DNA from: WVWW01 sp041568335
Lineage (GTDB): Bacteria > Acidobacteriota > Polarisedimenticolia > Polarisedimenticolales > Polarisedimenticolaceae
Direction of reading: 5' to 3'
Assembly (NCBI GenBank): GCA_041568335.1
Contig: JBFFZZ010000205.1
Span: 1 to 5,729 of the forward strand
DNA length: 5,729 nucleotides
How positions within the stretch are numbered: the stretch's first letter is position 1; every line of letters begins with the position of its first letter. Shown piece after piece: positions 1 to 5,711 of the stretch. The notes beneath the pieces are model-generated. The model worked only from the letters and a program-made list of their open reading frames with translations. It did not search any database and had not been told where the DNA came from. Both the position numbers and the translations under genes were made by a program.

Positions 1-1113
1 ACCTGGATCTTCCAGGTGATGCCGGTCTTCTTCATGGTCGGCGGCTATTCCAACGCGGTGTCGTGGGATTCGGCGCAACGCGCGGGCCGCTCCTACGGGG
101 AGTGGATCGGCGCGCGGATGCGCCGCCTGTTCGGCCCTGTCGTTCCGCTGCTCGTCGCGTGGGGGCTGCTCGGCCTGGCGGCACGCTCGGTCGGCGTGCC
201 CCCGGATGCGATCCGCACCGGCTCGCAGGTCTCCGTCGTTCCGCTCTGGTTCCTCGCGGTCTACGTCCTGGTGGCGTTGTTCACGCCGCTGTCGCGCGCC
301 GCCTGGGAGCGCTTCGGGATCGGCTCGTTCTGGGTCCTCGTGGCGGCCGCGACGTTGATCGACTCCGTGCGGTTCGGCCTCGACGTCCAGGGGCTCCCGT
401 GGATCAACTACCTGCTCGTCTGGTCGGCCGTCCATCAGCTCGGCTACTTGTGGCGCGACGGACGGCTGGACGGCCCGTCCCGCGCGCTCCCGTGGGCGCT
501 GGGTGGTGCGGGGCTGATGGCGTTCCTGGTCCTGGTGGCGGGCTACCCACGCAGCATGGTCGGGGTTCCCGGGGAGGAGGTCTCCAACACGCTACCGCCC
601 TCGCTCGCGATGCTGGGGCTCGGGTTGATCCAGGCGGGGCTCCTACTGGCGCTCCAGGGTCCGGCGCGACGGCTGCTGTCGGGACGACGAGCCTGGGCGG
701 CGACGATCCTGGTCAACGGAAACATCATGTCGATCTATCTTTGGCACTCCACCGCATTGGTGCTGTGGATCGGGCTCTCCTGGCTGTTCGGGGGAGTCGG
801 TCTCACGTGGAGTCCGGGTAGCGCAGGCTGGTGGGCCGCCCGTCCGCCGTGGATGTTGCTCTACGGTTTGCTCTTGATCGTTTTGCTGGCGCTCTTTGGC
901 CGCTTCGAACGGCTGCCGATGCCCGATCGCGCCCTCCCGATGTGGCGGACCGTGCTCGGTGCCCTGCTGCTCTGCGCCGGTCTGGGTCGGCTCGCCGTCA
1001 CCGGGATCGGCGGGCCGGGCTCCTTCGTCCTTCGGTCGGGGGCGTTGTTCGTCGCGTTGGCCGGCGCGTTGATCGTCGGAGCGGTGCCGCTCAAACGGCG
1101 ATCGACCGGTTAG
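1..1113 (+). CDS. Acyltransferase-3 family membrane protein, 5' partial
   Basis: The open frame runs from base 1 (TWIFQVMPVFF) to the TAG at 1111-1113, so the real start lies upstream. The in-frame GTG/ATG at 16-21 are unlikely starts because TWIFQVMPVFFMVGGYSN is the usual internal motif of this family. Family members transfer acyl groups (acetyl, succinyl and others) to sugars, glycolipids or cell-surface polymers at the inner membrane. The 370 visible residues hold about nine or ten hydrophobic segments. Two are typical: VVPLWFLAVYVLVALFTPLS (bases 238-297) and NIMSIYLWHSTALVLW (bases 721-768). The latter resembles the late 'YLWH' segment of the family. The N-terminal segment with the conserved His/Arg pair of Acyl_transf_3 is off the window, so catalytic competence cannot be judged. 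Substrate is unknown. It is convergent with the MaoC gene. Family call is confident; specificity is not. Confidence 0.85.
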   Translation, partial: TWIFQVMPVFFMVGGYSNAVSWDSAQRAGRSYGEWIGARMRRLFGPVVPLLVAWGLLGLAARSVGVPPDAIRTGSQVSVVPLWFLAVYVLVALFTPLSRAAWERFGIGSFWVLVAAATLIDSVRFGLDVQGLPWINYLLVWSAVHQLGYLWRDGRLDGPSRALPWALGGAGLMAFLVLVAGYPRSMVGVPGEEVSNTLPPSLAMLGLGLIQAGLLLALQGPARRLLSGRRAWAATILVNGNIMSIYLWHSTALVLWIGLSWLFGGVGLTWSPGSAGWWAARPPWMLLYGLLLIVLLALFGRFERLPMPDRALPMWRTVLGALLLCAGLGRLAVTGIGGPGSFVLRSGALFVALAGALIVGAVPLKRRSTG

Positions 1114-1146
1114 CCGCTTCTTCCCCGATTCCGACAGACAGGCGCG

Positions 1147-1233
1147 TCAGGCGGTGTCGCTGGCCACGCCGTCGCGATCCAGTTCTCGCAGGGCTTTGAC
1201 GTGCGCTCGTGGCCCGACCGTCGCGCTGAGCTC
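1147..1233 (-). other. In-frame coding-like tail after the MaoC stop codon
   Basis: Directly after the MaoC TGA (1236-1234) the same minus-strand frame stays open for 28 codons, to a second TGA at 1149-1147. It reads ELSATVGPRA then HVKALRELDRDGVASDTA, with about 22 of 28 codons ending in G or C. It has no good start codon or ribosome binding site of its own. It could be a former C-terminal extension cut off by a stop mutation, a remnant of another gene, or chance in GC-rich DNA. The remaining convergent spacer (1114-1146) shows no clear terminator hairpin. Confidence 0.2.
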
Positions 1234-1677
1234 TCAGGTCGCGATCGGCATCGTGTAGCAGACCGCGTCGCCCTCCAGGACGATCGTGCCGTCGTCGCGC
1301 GTGACGGTGGTGCGGAGCTTCGTGATCGGTTTGTCGGCACGCGCCTCGAGCACCTCGGCGGCGCCGGTGATCGTGTCCCCCGGACGAACCGGCGCCTTGA
1401 AGCTCCAGTTCGTCTGCAGGAACACCGTCCCGGGACCGGGGAGGTCTTCGGCCACGACGGCGTTCAGGATGGCGCTGATCACCCCACCCTGGACGACGAT
1501 CCGGCCGAACGCGGAGGCCTTCGCGATCTCCACGTCGTAGTGGAGCGGGTTGCGATCTCCGCTGATCGCGGTGAACCGTTCGATATCCAGCGGCTCGATC
1601 CTGCGGCTGCGCTGGGCTTTCTGGCCGACGCGGGGCATGCCGCCCGGCCACACATCGGTTCGTTCGATCTCGCTCAT
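1234..1677 (-). CDS. MaoC-like (R)-hydratase / hot-dog fold protein
   Basis: A 147-residue single hot-dog-domain protein of the MaoC dehydratase family. Members hydrate trans-2-enoyl-CoA to (R)-3-hydroxyacyl-CoA or act on related CoA thioesters in the cytoplasm. The hydratase-2 signature FTAISGDRNPLHYD is intact at residues 35-48. Asp41 and His46 correspond to the catalytic Asp/His pair known from PhaJ-type hydratases. It is followed by FGRIVVQGGVISAILNAVV and a C-terminal strand region ending CYTMPIAT. The length is normal for a one-domain member. I chose the ATG at 1677, which has an AGGA 8 nt upstream; a TTG at 1680 directly precedes it in frame and is less likely. The gene is divergent from the flavoprotein gene at 1769 across 91 bp, which suggests shared control. 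The actual substrate cannot be read from the sequence, and a thioesterase-like role is possible. Confidence 0.9.
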   Translation of the reverse strand: MSEIERTDVWPGGMPRVGQKAQRSRRIEPLDIERFTAISGDRNPLHYDVEIAKASAFGRIVVQGGVISAILNAVVAEDLPGPGTVFLQTNWSFKAPVRPGDTITGAAEVLEARADKPITKLRTTVTRDDGTIVLEGDAVCYTMPIAT

Positions 1678-1697
1678 CAATCGCGTCCTCGAAGTTT

Positions 1698-1703
1698 TAT
1701 AAT
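1698..1703 (+). promoter_or_regulatory. Putative -10 box (TATAAT) of divergent promoter
   Basis: A perfect TATAAT lies in a short AT-rich patch (1691-1710) of otherwise GC-rich DNA, about 65 bp upstream of the ATG at 1769. No good TTGACA-like -35 stands 16-18 bp upstream; the best is TCATCA at 1674-1679, 3 of 6 matches. Such a promoter would start near 1710 and read the flavoprotein operon. The same patch read on the minus strand gives TATAAA, which could serve the MaoC gene with a leader of about 15 nt. Sequence inspection only. Confidence 0.4.
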
Positions 1704-1714
1704 CTCAACATGCT

Positions 1715-1740
1715 CGTCGACGACCGTCGACGGTACGGTC
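1715..1740. promoter_or_regulatory. Palindromic operator-like site in divergent spacer
   Basis: The self-complementary octamer CGTCGACG occurs twice, at 1715-1722 and 1725-1732, exactly 10 bp (one helical turn) apart. The second copy lies inside a perfect 12-bp palindrome, ACCGTCGACGGT (1723-1734). A further inverted pair, GACCGT (1722-1727) and ACGGTC (1735-1740), surrounds its right half. The block sits just downstream of the TATAAT at 1698 and upstream of the ribosome binding site at 1759-1764, where a TetR- or MarR-type repressor could block one or both divergent genes. No regulator gene is in the window, so the binding protein is unknown. Confidence 0.4.
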
Positions 1741-1768
1741 AGGTGGATTCTACTCAACGAGGAGTCCG

Positions 1769-2950
1769 ATGCGCAGCGAGGAGGTCCAAAAAGCCTACGA
1801 CGCGATCGTGATCGGTGCGCGGTGCGCGGGTGCGGCGACGGCGATGCTGCTTGCCCGGAACGGGCTCTCGGTCCTGCTCGTCGAGCGCGACCGCCGCGGC
1901 GCCGACACGCTCTCGACGCTGGCCATGATGCGCGCCGGCGTGCTTCAGCTTCACCGTTGGGGTTTGCTCGACCGGCTTCGGGACAAGGGCACCCCGGCCA
2001 TCAAGAGCACCTCCTTCTTTTACGGCGAGGAGGAGATCACGGTCCCGATCAAGCCACGGGACGGGGTGGACGCGCTCTATGCCCCGCGACGGACGGTGAT
2101 CGATGCGCTGCTCGCGGACGCCGCGGGAGCCGCGGGAACCGATGTCCTTTATGGCCCCCGTCTCGCCGATCTCATCCGTCGCGACGACGGTCGGGTGACG
2201 GGCGCGATCATCGAGGATCGCGATCGTACGACGCATCGCATTGAAGCGGAGATCGTGATCGGTGCCGACGGTTTGAGGTCGACCGTGGCCAAGCTGGTCG
2301 AGGCGCCGGTCTACCGGCAGGGGAAACACGGCAGCGGTGTCGTCTACACTTTCTGGCCCGGACTGGAAAATCGCGGGAACCGCTGGTTCTACCGGCCGGG
2401 CACCGGTGTCGGGGCGATCCCGACCAACGACGGCAACACCTGCATCTTCGCCGGCGCGTCGGCCGATCGCTTCCGCATCGGCGCCAAGGGCGACCTGGCC
2501 GCGTGGCACCGCGGAGTCGTCGAAGAATGCTCGCCGGATTTTGCCGCCGAGCTTTCCTCGGACGAGGCGGCCGAACGCTACTGGGGGTTTGCCGGCCACC
2601 CCGGGCAGATGCGGCAGAGCCACGGGCCCGGCTGGGCGCTGGTGGGCGACGCCGGTTACTTCAAGGACCCGATCACGGCCCACGGCATCAGTGACGCGCT
2701 TCGAGACGCGGAGCTCCTGGCGCGGGCGGTCCGGTACGGCACCGACGAGGCCCTGATCACCTACCAGACGAAACGCGACGAGCTGTCGAACGAGCTGTTC
2801 GACGTGACCGACGCGATCGCGGCCTACGACTGGACGCTCGACGAGGCCAAGGCGCTGCACCTGAGGTTGAGCAAGTGTATGAACCGGGAGGTCGAGGCCC
2901 TTCTCGAGCTGGATGCGGGCCCGAGCGTCGATCTGACTCATCTGGATTGA
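1769..2950 (+). CDS. FAD-dependent oxidoreductase, UbiH/PHBH-fold type
   Basis: A 393-residue protein of the group A flavoprotein monooxygenase / geranylgeranyl-reductase-like superfamily, which uses FAD and NAD(P)H to hydroxylate or reduce hydrophobic or aromatic substrates. Three hallmarks are visible. The N-terminal Rossmann motif is GARCAGAATAMLLAR (residues 16-30), ending in the ribose-binding Glu39 of VLLVERD; the middle Gly of GxGxxG is Arg18, as I recall is usual in this subfamily. The DG motif is IGADGLRSTV (Asp167-Gly168). The GD motif is ALVGDAGYFKDPITAHGISD (Gly293-Asp294), which contacts the FAD ribose and pyrophosphate. No signal peptide or membrane helix is evident, so it is probably cytoplasmic. 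The ATG at 1769 has GAGGAG 4 nt upstream. It is first in a putative three-gene run, with a 76-nt gap to the OsmC gene. Substrate is unknown. Confidence 0.9.
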   Translation: MRSEEVQKAYDAIVIGARCAGAATAMLLARNGLSVLLVERDRRGADTLSTLAMMRAGVLQLHRWGLLDRLRDKGTPAIKSTSFFYGEEEITVPIKPRDGVDALYAPRRTVIDALLADAAGAAGTDVLYGPRLADLIRRDDGRVTGAIIEDRDRTTHRIEAEIVIGADGLRSTVAKLVEAPVYRQGKHGSGVVYTFWPGLENRGNRWFYRPGTGVGAIPTNDGNTCIFAGASADRFRIGAKGDLAAWHRGVVEECSPDFAAELSSDEAAERYWGFAGHPGQMRQSHGPGWALVGDAGYFKDPITAHGISDALRDAELLARAVRYGTDEALITYQTKRDELSNELFDVTDAIAAYDWTLDEAKALHLRLSKCMNREVEALLELDAGPSVDLTHLD

Positions 2951-3026
2951 ATTATGTTAATCTGCATCCGCAAAAAGGCACGGCAGATCGGACAAAAATC
3001 GAGTTCGAGCAGAGGAGGGTTTCTCT

Positions 3027-3572
3027 ATGGCTGTCGATAACGGAGTCAACGTCGAAGCACTGCTGGGCGCCCGCGAAGCGCTGAGCCAGACGCCGGAGGG
3101 GGCCAAATTCACGTGGCGGGCCAAGTGCGACTGGGTCAAGGGAACGCACAGCCGCACATCGGTCGAGGGTTTCTTCGGCCTCGGCGAAGAGCAGAAGCAC
3201 CGCAGCACGTTCTCCTTCGATGCCGATCACCCCGAGGTGTTCGCGTCCGAGGACAACGGCGCCACCCCGGTCGAGATCGTCCTCGCCGGTCTGGCCAGCT
3301 GCCTGACCGCGGGCGTCGCCGCGGTGGCCCAGCATCGCGACATCCAGCTCAAGTCCGTCACCGCCACGCTCGAGGGCGGGATGGACATCCAGGGCATCCT
3401 GGGGATGGACAGCGATGTGCGTAACGGCTTCGACGGGATCAGGGTGACCTACCACATCGACTCCGACGCGACCGAAGACGAGATCAAGGCCGTCGTGGCC
3501 CAGTCGCAGAAGCGTTCGGCGGTGTACGACATCATCACCAACCCGACCCACGTCTCCGTCGAGGTCGTGTAA
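3027..3572 (+). CDS. OsmC family protein, apparent one-cysteine form
   Basis: A 181-residue OsmC/Ohr-fold protein. Classical members are dimeric thiol peroxidases that reduce organic hydroperoxides. The conserved central helix is present as ATPVEIVLAGLASCLTAGVA (residues 79-98), with Cys92 at the peroxidatic position and Glu83 at the conserved acidic position. The second, resolving cysteine normally lies in a 'CPV' segment near the C-terminus. Here that segment reads KRSAVYDIITNP (residues 162-173), with Ser164 in its place. The only other cysteine is Cys34, outside the usual position. The protein may therefore use a different thiol partner or may not be a peroxidase. The N-terminal 50 residues are longer than in short Ohr proteins. 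The start is well supported: AGGAGGG at 3013-3019, 7 nt before the ATG. It is followed after 7 nt by the FMO-like gene, so the two are almost certainly co-transcribed. Confidence 0.9.
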   Translation: MAVDNGVNVEALLGAREALSQTPEGAKFTWRAKCDWVKGTHSRTSVEGFFGLGEEQKHRSTFSFDADHPEVFASEDNGATPVEIVLAGLASCLTAGVAAVAQHRDIQLKSVTATLEGGMDIQGILGMDSDVRNGFDGIRVTYHIDSDATEDEIKAVVAQSQKRSAVYDIITNPTHVSVEVV

Positions 3573-3579
3573 GCCTGAC

Positions 3580-4821
3580 GTGAAGACCACCGCGGTCGTC
3601 ATCGGGGCCGGTCATGCCGGTTTGGCCATGAGCCACTGCCTCGACTCGCGCTCGATCGATCACGTGATCCTCGAGCGCGGTGAGGTGGCCCATTCCTGGA
3701 AGACCGAACGCTGGGACTCGCTGCGCCTTCTCACCCCCAACTGGATGAGCCGTTTGCCGGGCTACGGCTACGAGGGCGACGACCCCGACGGTTTCCGCGA
3801 CATGCCCCAGACGATCGCGTTCATCGAGGGCTACGCGAAGTCGTTCTCCGCGCCGGTCAAGACCCGAACGACGGTCACCTCGGTCACGCCGGGGGGCGAT
3901 GGCTACCGGGTCCGGACCGATCAGGGGGAGTGGGAGTGCCGTTGCGTCGTGCTTGCGAGCGGCGCGTGCAACCTCCCGTGCATCCCCGAGGTCGCCGAGG
4001 CCCTGCCTTCCGCCATCGAGACGATCTCCGCCGACAGGTACCGCAACCCGGAGCAGATCGCGGACGGCGGAGTGCTGGTCGTCGGGGCGTCGGCCACCGG
4101 CACCCAGATCGGCGAGGAGCTCCACCGCTCCGGCCGTCCGGTCACGATCGCCGTCGGAGAGCACATCCGCGCGCCGCGCGTCTATCGCGGCCGCGACATC
4201 AAGGTCTGGATGGACAAGGCCGGGATCCTCGACGACGACTACCTGGAGATCGACGACCTCCAGCGCGCCCGCGGCGTCCCGTCCCTCCAGCTGGCCGGGT
4301 CGGACGACCGGCACATGACCGACCTCAACCGGTTGACCGATCGGGGAGTCCGCATCGTGGGCCGGCTCGTCGGGGTGAGCGACGGCAAGGCGCAGTTCTC
4401 GGGCTCGCTGCTCAACCAGTGTGCGCTGTCGGACCTCAAGATGAACCGGTTGCTCGACCGGATCGACGAGTGGGTCACCGAGAACGGGCTCGACGGCGAG
4501 TGCGACCCGCCGCACCGCTTCGAGTCGACCCGTGTCGAGGGTTCGCCACCGCTGCAGCTGGACCTAAACAAGGAGGGCATCAAGACGGTGCTCTGGGCCT
4601 GCGGCTTCCGGCCGGACTACTCCTGGCTCGATGTCCCGGTGTTCGACCGCAAGGGCCGCATCCGTGACGACGCCGGCGTCGTCGATTCACCGGGAATGTA
4701 CCTGTTGGGACTTCCCTTTCTGCGCAAGCGAAAATCGAGCTTGATCGACGGCGCCGCGGACGACGCGCGTGATCTCAGCGCGCACCTGGCGGGCTACCTG
4801 AACGGGCGCCCGTCGACGTAG
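3580..4821 (+). CDS. FMO-like NAD(P)/FAD-binding oxidoreductase (CzcO/COG2072 type)
   Basis: A 413-residue two-Rossmann flavoprotein resembling flavin-containing and Baeyer-Villiger-type monooxygenases, which oxygenate soft nucleophiles or ketones using NADPH and O2. The FAD motif GAGHAG is at residues 9-14, ending in VILERG. The NAD(P) motif LVVGASATGTQIGEEL has GASATG at 169-174. A C-terminal 'ATG'-like segment, LWACGFRPDYSWL, is at 338-350. The classical FMO fingerprint His is not visible; the matching stretch reads ISADRYRNPEQI (from residue 149), with Ser150 where the His would be, so monooxygenase activity is not assured. Translation starts at GTG 3580, 7 nt after the OsmC stop. No Shine-Dalgarno sequence is well placed (GAGG at 3561-3564 is 15 nt away), which suggests translational coupling to the OsmC gene. 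No signal peptide. Substrate unknown. It is the last gene of the run; no clear terminator hairpin follows. Confidence 0.9.
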   Translation: MKTTAVVIGAGHAGLAMSHCLDSRSIDHVILERGEVAHSWKTERWDSLRLLTPNWMSRLPGYGYEGDDPDGFRDMPQTIAFIEGYAKSFSAPVKTRTTVTSVTPGGDGYRVRTDQGEWECRCVVLASGACNLPCIPEVAEALPSAIETISADRYRNPEQIADGGVLVVGASATGTQIGEELHRSGRPVTIAVGEHIRAPRVYRGRDIKVWMDKAGILDDDYLEIDDLQRARGVPSLQLAGSDDRHMTDLNRLTDRGVRIVGRLVGVSDGKAQFSGSLLNQCALSDLKMNRLLDRIDEWVTENGLDGECDPPHRFESTRVEGSPPLQLDLNKEGIKTVLWACGFRPDYSWLDVPVFDRKGRIRDDAGVVDSPGMYLLGLPFLRKRKSSLIDGAADDARDLSAHLAGYLNGRPST

Positions 4822-4863
4822 CTCACGTCCGACCGGTCCATTCGGTCTTCGGCTTCGCTGGCG

Positions 4864-4881
4864 TACAATCCCGACCGGAGG
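4864..4881 (+). promoter_or_regulatory. Putative -10 box and ribosome binding site of kinase remnant
   Basis: TACAAT at 4864-4869 matches the -10 consensus at five of six positions. GGAGG at 4877-4881 stands 4 nt before the GTG at 4886. No convincing -35 is seen; TTCGGT at 4841-4846 has the right 17-bp spacing but is poor. If TACAAT is a true -10, transcription would start close to the ribosome binding site, giving an almost leaderless or very short-leader message. The preceding 4822-4863 carries only a weak stem (GACCG at 4831-4835 with CGGTC at 4843-4847) and no T-run. Confidence 0.3.
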
Positions 4882-4885
4882 TCCC

Positions 4886-4963
4886 GTGTCTCTGGAGCCC
4901 GGCCAAACTCTCGCGCAATACCGCCTGACCGAGAAGATCGGCGAGGTGCTTGACGCCGAGTAG
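4886..4963 (+). pseudogene. N-terminal remnant of a Hanks-type Ser/Thr protein kinase
   Basis: GTG 4886 opens a 25-codon frame ending at TAG 4961-4963. Its peptide contains LEPGQTLAQYRLTEKIGE. This is the characteristic beginning of bacterial Ser/Thr kinases: a 'pG..l..Y.l...iGeGgmG' pattern where IGE leads into the glycine-rich ATP loop. Here the GGMG part is absent. IGE is followed directly by VLDAE and a stop, and the other plus frames do not resume a kinase. The rest of the kinase domain is missing, and the next gene begins 6 bp later on the opposite strand. I read it as a truncated kinase gene with its promoter-like box and ribosome binding site still in place. The alternative is a genuine 25-residue peptide or a chance match; the match is short, so confidence is moderate. 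Confidence 0.5.
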
Positions 4964-4969
4964 GCTCGC

Positions 4970-5419
4970 TCACGAAACCGGTGAGCCGGATCGGACTTGT
5001 CGGCACAAGGCGCGCGCACGACTGAGCGCCGGGCTCTCACCGGCCGCGCGCCCGCCGGGCGTATCGCCGAAGAGCACGACCAGGAACGGCCGCAGCCAGG
5101 AGATGAAGGCGTCCCACAGCGCGTGCGCCGCGCCATCGACGTCGCGCAGCTCATCAAGGCCGGCGCGAAACTCCCGCGTCTCGTCATCGTTCCGCACCGC
5201 GATACGGACCAACCCCGATTCGCGATCCCGGAACGGTCTCGAACCGCGCGATCGGCTCCAGCTCCCCGCGGCCTCGAGAAGCTTCTTCGCGCCGCGGGTC
5301 ACGGAAAGAGGCATCTCGTCGTAGGGGCCGACGAACTCCTCACCGCTACCGAACTCGAGTCGCGCGCGTCCATCCGCGCGGACGGTGGCGGTGATGGCGG
5401 TCTCGTCGCGACCGAACAT
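4970..5419 (-). CDS. Hypothetical protein, family not recognised
   Basis: A minus-strand frame of 149 residues if started at the ATG at 5419, which has GGAGGT (5432-5427) 8 nt upstream. A longer 186-residue form starts at ATG 5530 but has only a weak ribosome binding site. In favour of the longer form, the upstream stretch SEVTFMFGRDETAITATV reads like one continuous beta-strand region. Codons favour G/C at third position throughout, and more strongly in the shorter form. Visible content: alternating strands near the N-terminus (TAITATVRADGRARLEFG), a central SVTRGAKKLLEAAGSW segment, a second strand pair (LVRIAVRNDDETREFRAG), a hydrophobic segment AFISWLRPFLVVLFG, and a basic tail ending SGSPVS. 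One C-terminal cysteine is present. The hydrophobic segment is too short and too isolated to call a membrane anchor firmly. No known family comes to mind. It is tail to tail with the kinase remnant, 6 bp apart. Confidence 0.6.
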   Translation of the reverse strand: MFGRDETAITATVRADGRARLEFGSGEEFVGPYDEMPLSVTRGAKKLLEAAGSWSRSRGSRPFRDRESGLVRIAVRNDDETREFRAGLDELRDVDGAAHALWDAFISWLRPFLVVLFGDTPGGRAAGESPALSRARALCRQVRSGSPVS

Positions 5420-5426
5420 GAACGTG

Positions 5427-5432
5427 ACCTCC
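5427..5432 (-). promoter_or_regulatory. Ribosome binding site favouring the start at 5419
   Basis: Read on the minus strand this is GGAGGT, with 8 nt to the ATG at 5419-5417. It is far stronger than anything before the ATG at 5530 (only an AGGA 18 nt away and a short GAGA). It is the main reason for preferring the shorter form of the hypothetical protein. It lies inside the longer reading frame, so it could also be chance codon use (Glu-Val). Confidence 0.45.
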
Positions 5433-5639
5433 GAGGCCGGGGCGGACTGACGACCCGACAACCACGAGGCAAACACCGGCATCCGGTCGCCGAGACCGGC
5501 CCATCGCGTTCCATCGGCAACGCTTCGCATCGTCCGGTCTCATCGGTCCTGCGGCGTCGGACTTGAGTGCGACCTCACACGCCGACGAATCGAAGTTCTA
5601 AAAACTAAACCGACCGCCGTGTCGCAACCGGAAAAAACG

Positions 5640-5711
5640 CACACGAAACGGCTCGGTTGAACGACCGCCGCCGACAGCCCGGGATCCGATCGAAACCGAC
5701 ACGAAACGGGA
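5640..5711. repeat. 12-bp direct repeat, 60-bp period, in non-coding end
   Basis: CACACGAAACGG occurs at 5640-5651 and again at 5700-5711, exactly 60 bp apart. A second short word, CGACCGCCG, occurs at 5611-5619 and 5662-5670. The surrounding 5531-5729 has no convincing gene on either strand and is richer in A-runs than the rest of the window (for example CTAAAAACTAAAC at 5598-5610). The copies might be binding sites for a gene beyond the right edge, or chance. Only two copies are visible because the window ends. Confidence 0.3.

Noticed and set aside
63..821. A 252-codon plus-strand frame inside the acyltransferase gene
   Set aside because: Out-of-frame shadow. It lacks the hydrophobic segments and family motifs that the main frame shows throughout.
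1150..1170. Possible terminator hairpin between the convergent acyltransferase and MaoC genes
   Set aside because: GGCGGTG can pair with CACGCC only with a bulge, the stem is six base pairs, and no T-run follows on either strand.
1201..2244. A 347-codon plus-strand frame crossing the MaoC gene, the divergent spacer and the start of the flavoprotein gene
   Set aside because: It overlaps two well-supported genes in other frames and reads like an Arg-rich antisense/out-of-frame product.
1754..2941. A 395-codon open frame on the minus strand opposite the UbiH-type flavoprotein
   Set aside because: It is the antisense shadow of a gene with three intact flavoprotein motifs. Its translation is rich in Arg, Asp and Val with no recognisable domain, as expected for GC-rich antisense frames.
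2947..2975. Possible internal promoter (TTGAAT / TATGTT) before the OsmC gene
   Set aside because: TTGAAT at 2947-2952 and TATGTT at 2953-2958 are adjacent and not 16-18 bp apart, so they cannot form one promoter. The AT-rich patch is notable but no proper pair is found.
3535..4515. A 326-codon open frame on the minus strand opposite the FMO-like gene
   Set aside because: Antisense shadow. The translation is low in complexity (repeated Asp, Arg, Val, Gly) without a domain or a ribosome binding site, whereas the plus strand encodes a clear flavoprotein.
4997..5566. A 189-codon plus-strand frame opposite the small hypothetical protein
   Set aside because: Its translation is Arg/Gly/Ala-rich with no domain pattern, and it has no clear ribosome binding site. 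The minus strand has a better ribosome binding site and more protein-like strand patterns, though this is the least certain choice of strand in the window.
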